Origin: Diprion similis | Taxonomy: Eukaryota; Arthropoda; Insecta; Hymenoptera; Diprionidae | DNA length: 64,000 bases | Assembly (NCBI RefSeq): GCF_021155765.1 | Contig: NC_060114.1 | Coordinates: 9,047,501-9,111,500, forward strand | Direction: 5' to 3' | Part shown: positions 54,159 to 64,000 of the stretch, in pieces | Layout: each line of letters starts with the position of its first letter | Numbering within the stretch: the stretch's first letter is position 1 | The notes under the pieces: model-generated | Told to the model about the DNA's origin: nothing | The model's input: only the letters and a program-made list of their open reading frames with translations | Databases searched by the model: none | Program-made: the position numbers and the translations under genes

Positions 54159-56068
54159 TAGCGACTATACACGATATACCTTAAATTTGAAAAGAAATTC
54201 TGTGATAAAAGAAAGAAAAACAAAAAAAGAAAATCTTACCAATATAGATATATATATATATATGTATGTATGTATGTATTTATATGTATACATATATATA
54301 AACATGTATGTATATATGCGTACAATGACCTAGGTAATTAATACACACAGAATGCCTGATCTAAATCATGTGTTAATAAATCATAAACAAGAAAAGGAAA
54401 AAAAAAAATAATGCGCTACTCTGCACAATGTTGCAATATAATTAGAATTATTCTCTTTAACGGTCCTGATACAATCATCGTCATCATCATCATCATCATC
54501 AATTACCTGCTGTGTTGTTAAAATTCGTCCTTGAGTTTTCTCTACTCGCATCTTAATTCAGCATCCTGTTCGTAGATAATCAATATTATCCATGTTGTTT
54601 CGAGCTGCAAACGATGAGGAATAAAATGCAAAAACTTGTTGAAATTTTTTTTATCACCATGCGAAGAGATTGACTTTGTAGTATGCAAGAGTTCTGCAAT
54701 AACTTGGGTCCAAAAAACAAAAAACAAAACGGAACAAATACGATCGACGATTTATTCCTCGATAAATATCTTACATAATACATAAATACATACTTGTTTC
54801 TATTTTGCACAAGTTATGTATTGTTATTACTAATATCATTCGTCGTCTCGATGTCTGAATTTCAGAGCTAAAAACAAGGACTAAAAAATTACATGATCCT
54901 TGGGCCATTGAAGTCCCTATCGTTTTAAATTATTTTTACAACATAAAAAATTTACACTTGTATTATATCTATATACATATAATTTTAAGCTAAAACTTAA
55001 CAAATTTTTGCGTAACAGTATTGTATTTTTTCTGTTTTTTTTTTCTTCACGTCGAACACTTAAATACAGTTTCTCTTCTATTGTTGTATAATAATAATAA
55101 CAACATTCAATGCGGTAACCAATTGTTACTGTCTGTGTTCGGTACGTGAAAGATTGATCGACGTATCGCTCGATTTCGTTTTTTCTTCGCTCCACGACCT
55201 TTTTATGGCAGCTCAAAAATAAACGAGCGACTCTCGTCGATCCTTCTTCTTAGTCCTGGTTACTTCTTCAGATATATTTATGCGTCAACAGAAACTGTAC
55301 TTGTATAATGAATTTGGATTCAAATTCTTCCCGCAATATCTTTTATTACTATGTCGCGCTATGCTATGATATTATGAATACGCACGATTTTCCTTGTTCC
55401 TAGTATTATTATTATTATTACTGTTGTTATTCTTATTATTCTTATTCATACATCGATCGATGTAACGATTGAACCGATACATACAACAGTTACATTATAC
55501 CAAAGGTTGAATGATAATGATAATAAACTTCTTGACATTTCAAACTCTATTTTATTCTTAATGAAATGCTTATTTTTCTATTCCTTACTGTTACAGCTCA
55601 GCCAAAGTATATTAAAAAACAGAAAAGAAAAAACCGCCCACATTGCAGTTAAGTCAATACTTTACTCTCGGATCGTCAAACAAAAGTGAAAAATATAAGC
55701 GAATAGAGGACTCTTGCTAGGAGACGAAAGTGGCATAGGATTGATAGGTATATCAAGAACAAAAACTACCAAAGAAACAAATTTGATGTTATATTTAAGT
55801 CGGTATAATCATTCTCTTATCTTTAATCATTCATTTTACCAGCTTTTTTTCAAGTGAAAACACGGAATTCATGCGAATGTGTCTATAAAATTTTTTGGGC
55901 GCAAATGCACAGTTAAGTATATTTACAAAAGGCTTATTTTGTCACTTGATTTTGTATTTCTTTTTTCTACTTATGATAAAAACAGCATTAATAACAATTA
56001 TTCTAAATCTGTACAACCGTCGATAATATTATGTACACAAAATCTGGTTGAGCCCTCGTTTTCGTTTT

Positions 56069-59046
56069 CTAGGAGAGAGCTCGTTTCACTCGATCCAGAG
56101 TCGCATTCTGGCCTAAAATCTCAATCATCTCAGCCACGCTTGGACCCTCCTGTTTCGAAAGAATAACATGACTGTTTAAAACTGCTAATCAAAGCGTCAT
56201 GACGAGTCTTACCTTCAAGCCGCTTAGGACGCTGCGCAATAATCGCATGAATTTATCAAACGGAATATCGTTTGTGTCAGCAAAATTCCTCAACCAGTCC
56301 TTAAGACTTTCTTTGCGGAAGAAGTCCGCATCTTTGGAAGCTAGCTGCCTATCAAACTCCTCCAGTATTCCTGGTAAGAATCAATTTACTTATTACACAA
56401 TCAGCAACAAAAACTCGTACGCATATGTATCTATTTTTGAAATTTTTTACCCAAATATTCGGCAGGGCTTTGGCTAATAGCTGAAGTCGAGGTGGGAGGA
56501 ACGACCCATAGAAAAGCCAGCTTACTGCTGACTAGGTCTTCCAGTTTCGATATCCTATTCTTGGCCCAATCGAGAATAACGCGAACGTGATCATCGTCCA
56601 GCTGTAGAGAACCATCCTTCGATCTGGCGATGAAATATTGAGTATGGAGCATTTAAACTCATAGAACAGTTTCACTAATGGACAGAGAGCTCTTACCTGT
56701 CGGGAAACGCATCGCTAACCAGCCTCACGACTCTGTTGACAAGGAACGTTGCGTTGTTCTCGTCCTCAAGGAGCTGCGATATCTCCAGCTTATTGAACTC
56801 CAATAGCTTCTCGGGTAACAGTTTGCAGGAATTCACATTCACCGCAGACAAGTCGAACTTGAGACAAATCAAAACAAGTGGTTAGTCTGCCTAAGAACTT
56901 TCTGCTTAAATGCGTTTCAAGCTCATAAAACATTGTGAAATGCAATGTTTTTATTCTTTTATTTTGCCATTTAAGAAACACCTGAAACTACTAAATCGAT
57001 CGAATCCAAAATTAAATTAGCAAAATAGCTTCCTTTATTCTCGTTTTTCTCCAAGTTTTTCTCTGGAAAAAGAGGAGCAAGAAGTTAAAAAAGTGAGTAA
57101 CTTCAGAGTTCGTGAAAAATTTGTCTCCCGCTTCTTTTTTCCTCTTCAAAAGCGAATCAAATCACCTGCTTTATCAGCTCCTCGTAACTGTAGCATCGCT
57201 GCTCCCTACCCTGTACCCTGTTGAAACCACCGCCGGCGTGAGTTATGAAGTTGAGCAAAGCGAGTGGGAATATTCCGCTCTGTCTGTAGTTCTCGACCCT
57301 GATGTCCCCCTGTCTTTTAGATAGTTTCGAACCGTCTGGATTCAGGATCAGTGGAAGATGCGCGTATAGTGGTGGCGTCCATCCGAAAGCTCTGGAAAAT
57401 TCGACAAATACCAGTTATTGTCGAAAATTTGTCAGTAGAAAGCGAACACACCCACCGATACATCAATATATGCTTCTGCGTCGACATGAGCCACTCGACA
57501 CCACGTAGGACGTGCGATATCTCCATGAAGTGGTCGTCCACCACGTTGGCGAAGTGGTAAGTTGGATACTTGTCGGACTTGATGATTACGGGATCCCCTT
57601 CGTTCTGCGCCACGTCGTAACTTACAGGTCCGTAAACAAGGTCGTCGAAGGAATCAATGTTTCCGACAAGCTTAAACCTGATGCAGTAAGGGTCTCCCCT
57701 TTTCAATTTCTCCGCCAAATCCTCCTTGGCAAGGTGGCGACATTTGTTGTCGTACCTCGGAATCTGTCTGACCCTAAGCGCCTCACGTTTCAGAAGATCC
57801 AGCCTGTGATCGGTGCAGAAACACCTGTAGGCAGATCCGTTTTTCAGCAGAGTCTCGACCTGCTCGCTGGAACATATGAAGAGTTTATAAGAGTATTAGA
57901 AACATTAATGATAATAATGAGCTAATCGAAGATATTGGAGTCCACCAGAAATGGTCACTAAAAGATATAATGATATTTAATCCAAAGTTTGTGTAATGTG
58001 AAAGAATTGCATACTCAGCAAATGAGCAACAATATCCTGATTCTATCATTATTTATGAAGAAAAAGTAGAGAAAGTACAGGAAAATTATTTTTGATAAAA
58101 TTAAATTAAATAAAATAAGGGGAGTGTGATTTAATGCCATTTCTGGTGGTCTCAGCTACTCGCTGGACTAGTGATCAGGCATACTTGTACAGCTCGAGGC
58201 GCTTCGACTGGAGGTACGGCCCTTTAGGTCCGCCTCTTGTCGGATCCTCGTCAGGGATAATTCCTGCCCAGAGAAGGTCGTCTTGTAGCTTTTTGGCTGC
58301 ATCTGGAACCAACCTCGTCTGATCCGTATCTTCGATTCGCAGGATGAAACTGCCGTTGTTAGAACGGGCAAACAAGTAATTATACAAAGCTGTTCGCAGA
58401 CCTCCGAGATGCAGGTGTCCTGTTTAATGATATGAAATTGAAACGGTTTTATATTATCTGTTTCACATTATCGCTAAAGCCATGAAGTTGACAGATTTAA
58501 TTTGAAATTAAATGTCGAACTGGTGCTTGCAGCAATTTTTATACTAGGATATACATGGATATGGTAATTTTGATTAAATCAATGTTTAAAAAATTCTGTA
58601 AATCTTGCCAATGAAAAGTCTTGTTTTTTTAGATCTTATTTGAATTATTTTTTTTTTTTTGTTTTTTCTACATATTTTACAGAAGTACATTGTTATCCTA
58701 TCTGGCTGAAAACGGAACAAAATCTATCAAGTTCAGTGTTTTTTTGAAAATTTGAATTCCGTTTCATTGGTACGTCTTCTCGCCGCTTATTTTTCGAATT
58801 CGGTGTGCCTAGGTCAATGTGCATAGTTCATGATGCATGTAATCGTTCAAAAACGCAGGCGGCAAAGTGCACCGCTCGGCTTAATTACGCCGTATAACGT
58901 TTCCCTCAGTTCATTAGCCATATATTAAATTACTCACCGGTTGGACTAGGTGCGAATCGAACGCGAACCTGCTGTTTACTGTAACATCGTTTCTGCGACG
59001 ATGATATGTAAAAATTTGTCAGAGGTCTCAGCATGTTACGTTGCAT
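56069..59046 (-). CDS. EARS2: Mitochondrial glutamyl-tRNA synthetase
   Basis: Eight coding exons (59046-58938, 58419-58185, 57866-57456, 57391-57166, 56857-56697, 56623-56451, 56370-56213, 56149-56069) give 517 residues; human EARS2 has 523. The first 25 or so residues ([20 protein letters not shown]) are Arg/Ser-rich with no acidic residue, as expected of a mitochondrial targeting peptide. The class I nucleotide-binding region follows: [10 protein letters not shown] then [18 protein letters not shown], the HIGH-type motif at about residue 38. [11 protein letters not shown] binds substrate. The KMSKS motif is KLSKRQGD at 274-281, the form typical of bacterial-type Glu[18 protein letters not shown] is also conserved. 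The C-terminal part is the anticodon-binding helical domain. It charges mitochondrial tRNA-Glu, and tRNA-Gln in the indirect route. Confidence 0.96.
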
Positions 59047-61340
59047 ATTAGTAAATCGGCAAGCCGTGAGATTCGAGTTTTATTGTTTACAACAATAACA
59101 GTTGGTAAAAAAATATTAAGAAACAACTATATGTATTTAAAAGAGGTAACAAATGCTAATCCAAACATTCCAACAGAGGAAAAACAAGAAAAATTATACA
59201 AATTCTGAAATCCGATTGCCAGTATGTTTATTCTTCTTCTCCACTAAATGCGAAACTATTATCTTCCTCACTTTCCGTGGATAACCTACAAACGTCATTC
59301 GCGCGTGGATTTCTGACGTCACATGCTGCCTGAAGTTGTTGATAGGCCGCCGGGTCATTTGGACTTGTGTGAAGTTCGTTCTCAGCGTTGGTCGCGTGTT
59401 TCAGGAGTCTGTCGGATTATTTAGCAACTACCAATTACTATTATGTCGGTTAGTATGTTCGTGTTCATACCTGACTTCCGCTTACCGTCTGCCGCTGTGT
59501 TCACGTCGAGAAGTGATTGCATTTCGTCTGAGTAAATCTGTTTTGCGTCGTGTTTAATTAAGTGTCTGAATTGTCTCAAATCTGGACGGTAAGTCTATAA
59601 CACCATTGATGCTCGGCACGACGTTTCTAAATACGTTACCGATCCATATGCTTCTGTGATCGAAAATTAGTTCCAAAAACTTAGTCAGACAGCGCAACGT
59701 CGGTTTTCATTTTGCCGCGTAAGTACCACGGTTGCAGGGCTGCCTTCAAAGTACGCACGGAATTCTGGGGCGCCATGGAATTCGAATGAGCTCGGGTCGC
59801 ATTCTGTGTCACAAATTTGTGCAAATTTGTACTGAATTTAACAATTTTTTCCGTGTTAATTCTATCCGTGGAGTAATCGTCAAATAAACATTTTATTTAA
59901 ACCTATCCAGAGTTCCTTTTTCATGCGCTATTCTTACGACCCCGGGTTTTTTCAACGGTAAACAAATGACGGTCGCTATTTGACCGTTACGTTCTCATAC
60001 CGTCAACTCACGAGATGAAATTCGTAAATATTTTCGGTATATGCGTACTCAAATCGTCTGTTGATTGTGCTAATCAGTCTAGACCATTCTGTTTTCGTTT
60101 CATAGCGATTACTTCGGGCGTAAAAAGTGATATGCGATCGTTACAATGTACGTACGTACGGATGATCGCTGCATGCCAATTGTATGTACGTTTGAATTAA
60201 CAAACAAAAATTGTTTGACGGTGTATAACCGTTATTTTTCGAATTTTGAACAGGCGTGTCCAAGCTCCATAACTGAAAACTAGAGACCTTACGGTGGCGA
60301 AGATCATCTTCTATAGCCAATGAAGCCCGTGACGTCTTGGGGTCGACAAGGAGAGCTGATCCAACCGATTCTAGATTTCGAAAACATCAAACGAACAGTA
60401 AGTCTCGCATGTGATTTGTTCAAGTATCGAGAAGATGGTCTATTTGTCCGTGATTTCATATGTAAACAAGAGGTGAAAGTATTTATAATGATTCGTGTCG
60501 TGACAGGAACACCGACCGTCACACAATAAAATAGATGCAGATACGAATTCTCATACTCTCTATGGCTCCTTGAGAGATGGATATAAATATGAGGATCTAA
60601 TTTGGGCCTGAATGTTCGACCCGATTAGACAAAAAAGTATAAAAATAATAGTCATTCTAAGTTTTGAATGTCGAATCGTGTACTGTATAGCGTTCATACG
60701 GGTTGAATAGGCGTCGTAATTGGCGAGTTGTATTTGAGGAACGGCTTGAAACTACATGATTCACTAATTTCCCTACTCTGCGTAAGTACACACACGCACC
60801 TTTTCGCTCCCAATCATCCAATTTATCCATTCATTCATTCATTCGTTCACTCCGTTCGGAGTAGGAAAAGTATATTCGGTTGTGGGTTGGTCATTATCTA
60901 CACACACATACACACACACACGGGTTACTCCTAGGCTACACGCTCCCTGTTCTCGCATCGTTGAACAAGCTCTAGTATCATCGTCATCATTATTATTATT
61001 ATCATTGTGATGTAGTTGAAATCGAATTTGTAAAAATTTAGAACACTAATCCGTTACAATCAGTTATCCATGTATTCTCGTACACACGTTAAATAGTGCA
61101 GGTACCTATAATAAGAAGTTTCAATAGATCAACAATGATCGAGGAAGTCTCAAGTTTTTACTTATTTCAAGTTCCGACGATGAACTAATATTATATCAAT
61201 CGAATATGTACCCTGAGGCTCATAATTTCAGTTCTTCTGTACAAGATAGTTTATTATCAGAGTTTTCGATCGAGCTTGACCGACTGAAATCCCAAGTACA
61301 TCCTAAGTATTATAAAATTGCTTTTGTAGTTGCGGAATTC
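59047..61340. other. Intergenic region upstream of EARS2
   Basis: 2.3 kb that should include the EARS2 promoter. A frame MKPVTSWGRQGELIQ begins at 60320 on the plus strand and reaches a good donor (ACA/GTAAGT) at 60393, but no continuing exon is recognised. Simple ATTC and CACA tracts lie at 60825-60925. Confidence 0.4.
61250..61255 (-). terminator. Poly(A) signal for lipocalin-like gene A
   Basis: AATAAA on the minus strand, 86 bases past the stop codon at 61341. Confidence 0.55.
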
Positions 61341-62348
61341 CTACAAATCGGCGTTAGAATAATCGTTCGCAGGTACGTTGAGGCACGTCTCCTTGACGCT
61401 TTCGACGGTGAGCCCGTGTCTCGCCAAAAGATTTTGCACCCTGATCGCGAAGCTTTCCTGGAGTCTGTGTTCTCGGGATAATATGAAGGAAAATAGTTGA
61501 CGGGTTTCCTCGTCTCCCGGGGGACTCACCGCCGAGCAGAAAGTCAGCACCATCCGTGATCCTGTGGCTTTTACTACTTGGACCGACCCGGCGAATTGGA
61601 CGTATTTATGGGTCAGCAGCGTGCCTGAAAAAATATCGAAAATAAATTAACAGACTTCAATGTCGAAAAAAGATGCCCACAAACGCAAGGACAACCGAAA
61701 CATCACCGTTTTGTTGCCCTTCCGAACGCCATAAGCCGGGATTCTTTCCTGGATCGGGTACGTTAAAAGAGTATTCAAGATCCCCAGCGTCCTCAACCCA
61801 TAATAACCGGATACGGATACCGCTGGATTTTTCTTCCGATTTGTTTCCATTCGAATTGTAATTATCTTCCGGCCACAGCTCTACTACGGGACAAGTTTTT
61901 ACCGTAGTCGTAACGTGGGGACCGTCGTCTTTACGACCATCGGGTGCAGGTGGTTCTATTTTGTGCTTCACCACTTCGACCGCGTACCATTTTCCCATTA
62001 TCTGTGGGTATACAATGTACAATTATTCATGAAGCACGATCAGACTTAAGGGAATTGAACTGTCATATTATACTTCAAACGATAACTTTTTCAATAAAAT
62101 TATCAACTAATTGTGTATAATTTAGAAAGATTTTTCACCTGCTTCAAGTCCAGAGCCGGTTGTCGCTTGAGGATTGGACAGTACAACGTTGCATTGACGT
62201 TATTATCGTTTTTGATGATTGTTGAATTCTCTGTTTTTCCGTTGTCCGTGTAGCCCGAAGAGCCGTTTATTAATCCCACGACCACGATTAGCACAAACCA
62301 CAATAACGAACGATCGCGTTTATTCTTCTGATGATTTTTACGATCCAT
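61341..62348 (-). CDS. Secreted lipocalin-like protein (gene A)
   Basis: Three exons, 62348-62139, 62001-61707 and 61624-61341, encode 262 residues in an intact frame. The ATG at 62348 starts a Lys/Arg-rich n-region and a hydrophobic core (LLWFVLIVVVGLING), a secretion signal at about 14-32. Exon 2 opens with IMGKWYAVEVVKHK, matching the lipocalin N-terminal G-x-W-Y motif, preceded by a cysteine (LYCPILKRQPALD). Alternating hydrophobic strands follow (RIRLLWVEDAG, LEYSFNVPDPG), then YVQFAGSVQVVKA and MVLTFCSAVS, the C-terminal barrel strands. A helix-rich tail with SVKETCLNV ends the protein. There is no C-terminal hydrophobic segment, so it is predicted soluble and extracellular. Lipocalins bind small hydrophobic ligands; the ligand here is unknown. 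It is a tandem paralogue of the gene at 63527-63882. Confidence 0.75.
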
Positions 62349-63526
62349 ATTTTATTCACAAGTTATTTGAAACTCGATGATAAAATGCAGCAGCGATAGA
62401 ACGATGTTGACGTTACGATGTCCCGAAAAGGTCTGGCCTTTTAGGTTGCTCGACTCCGAACCACTGTACTGTTATAAGCACGAAGAGTCTCTGACAGGAT
62501 TTTCCTATTCGCAATTATATGCACGTTCGCTCTGGCTGCAGTTAACAAATTGTGTTTGATTGGCCAACGTGAATCTACTCATGCCATCAATTAATCATTC
62601 GAAGAATAAACACCCTGAAACGCAAGCAAGCGTTCTTCACCTTATTAACACACATTACGCATCATGTATTGTAAAAATTATTCTTCGAGGAAGATTCGTT
62701 TTTCAAGTTCTGCACGCACCATCTTGCATGTATATACTTGAGCATCGTCGTCGACGACTTGAGGATGACGAGGATCGTTTGTTGCATGCGGCGCGACTCG
62801 CGATGTGCTCGATGATAGCGAAGGAGGGATTCGTTCGGTAATAATTAAGGTTAATTCCGCAATTGACCCCCGTCGTCGCGGCCCGCTTTTCTCCCTCCCG
62901 TCTATGTTCTCTCGGTACTAGTATTGCTGACGCATCTGCTGATCCTCGCCAATTCTTCTCTTCATTTCGCTCCTTTTGTCGCGAATAATCCGGAAATATC
63001 TGCATATTTTCAGGAATTTGAGATAATCTCGTTATATTGGAAATTGTTAGCGGTAATGGGTGCAAATTTTCTTATAAAATGAAAATTATATTATTCATAT
63101 TTCAATAACGAACGTGTTTAATGAATAAACACTCATACAAAAGTTAATAATTTTTTCTCACTTATAGCTGCTATAAATTATAAATCAATATATATATATA
63201 TATTGATATATATATATATATATATATGTGTGTATGTATATATATTACAATATAACAATAATGAATATAAGTAAAAAATATACTTTTGAACGATCAATCG
63301 TATAACATAATATTACAATATACATCGATACGATCACTGTTGAATTACAACACATTCTTGCATAAATAAGCACTTTTTCGTGAATACTTCTTTTAAAAAG
63401 AAAACGAAAGATCCTTTATCAAATACATAAGATCAAACCGCGGGTGATTCCGTATTTGTATTTATATAATAGTATCTATATATAAACAGCCGTATGCTAT
63501 AAATCATAACAATAACAATAAAACTA
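62349..63526. other. Spacer between the two lipocalin-like genes
   Basis: About 1.2 kb that should hold the promoter of gene A and the 3' end of gene B. A short GC-rich patch lies at 62740-62960, and a long TA tract at 63188-63228. No coding exon is recognised. Confidence 0.45.
63188..63228. repeat. TA dinucleotide microsatellite
   Basis: About twenty TA units with one TTGA interruption, followed by GTGTGTATG. Confidence 0.85.
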
Positions 63527-63882
63527 CTATATACAACACATGAAATTGGCAGCTTGAGCGATTGCCGTGTGAGAAACGGTGACTAGGATGGTGACAATGG
63601 CCAATGCCAATGGAGAGTAAACGCTGAAACGGTGATCCCTGCTCCCCGAATTAGCGCAAGTCTGTTTAATCATTACGTTGTTCAATCCACGCCATATTGC
63701 GAGGAGGGTCTCGATACTCTGTATCTCCTCTGGCGGCAGCTCACGTTCACGGGACAATATCACCGTGTACAACTGATTGTCAGCCGTGGTTGAACAAAAT
63801 GTTAGGACGAGGTGCGACTCGGTCGCTTTCATCACTTGAACACCGCCGACGAATTGAACGTATCCTTTGGCCAGAAGCGTTC
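63527..63882 (-). CDS. Lipocalin-like protein, last exon (gene B, probably GPI-anchored; cut by right edge)
   Basis: Only the final exon is visible. It is entered through an acceptor (AACGCAG) with the same phase as the last exon of gene A and gives about 118 residues. It aligns with gene A over TLLAKGYVQFVGGVQVMKAT, then LVLTFCSTT, VILSRERELP and IKQTCANS. It differs at the end: after the last shared cysteine comes a Ser/Gly/Asp stretch (NSGSRDHRF) and a hydrophobic tail (PLALAIVTILVTVSHTAI) running almost to the stop. This pattern fits a GPI-anchor signal, as in Lazarillo-type insect lipocalins; a membrane-span tail is the alternative. The upstream exons, including the G-x-W motif, lie beyond the window or were not found in the last 118 bases. 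Confidence 0.7.
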
Positions 63883-64000
63883 CTGCGTTACAATCGTAAA
63901 TGAAAACTGTCTCTATTACGCAATTCCAGCATTATAGCCACACGATGATTTCGATATCGAGAAGGTCTTGTATGAAGTCATCGAACATTATGACTCGACG

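Larger units (their letters stand above)
49792..56068. other. AT-rich 3' flank between diacylglycerol kinase and EARS2
   Basis: 6.3 kb between convergent genes. An AATAAA at 49875-49880 lies 84 bases after the diacylglycerol kinase stop; several further hexamers follow from about 50770, so a much longer 3'UTR is possible. Contents include a GAA/GAT repeat (50560-50600), a fold-back element (separate entry), a TAA array (53250-53277), an AAAT array (54133-54158) and TA/TATG tracts at 54240-54300. I see no coding exon. Confidence 0.5.

Noticed and set aside
61206-61481. Plus-strand frame overlapping the last exon of lipocalin-like gene A
   Set aside because: Most of it is the antisense of a supported coding exon with paralogue support on the minus strand.

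Overview
This window is eukaryotic nuclear DNA. It carries spliced genes with GT-AG introns, long AT-rich non-coding stretches, dispersed microsatellites and single tRNA genes. The proteins are animal orthologues, and intron sizes and protein lengths fit an insect. A hymenopteran is my best guess, but I cannot prove it from the sequence. All exon joins below were checked for reading phase, and each complete gene sums to an intact frame.

Left third (1-20.2 kb), a gene-dense block: the 5' part of the histone H3K36 methyltransferase gene Set2/SETD2 (minus, runs off the left edge); signal peptidase subunit 2 (plus, divergent from Set2); cohesin SMC3 (minus, 19 coding exons, convergent with the signal peptidase gene); RNA polymerase II subunit RPB3 (plus, divergent from SMC3); a tRNA-Arg(ACG); and a five-exon gene for a single-pass type I membrane protein that I do not recognise.

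Middle (23.9-49.8 kb): one large 24-coding-exon gene for a type II (delta/eta class) diacylglycerol kinase with PH, two C1, split catalytic and SAM domains. Its second and third introns (10.2 and 3.8 kb) hold a CpG-rich segment and, on the opposite strand, a tRNA-Thr(CGT).

Right part (49.8-64 kb): an AT-rich 3' flank containing a roughly 0.95 kb decayed fold-back element; the mitochondrial glutamyl-tRNA synthetase gene (minus, eight coding exons); and two tandem minus-strand lipocalin-like genes. The second of these is cut by the right edge and ends in a hydrophobic tail typical of GPI anchoring.

Most genes are housekeeping and unrelated in pathway. Set2 and RPB3 both belong to RNA polymerase II transcription, but there is no operon-like logic. 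The most novel items are the unrecognised membrane protein, the lipocalin-like pair with different C-termini, the fold-back element, a palindrome carrying a poly(A) signal on each strand between convergent genes, and two phase-supported GC-AG introns.
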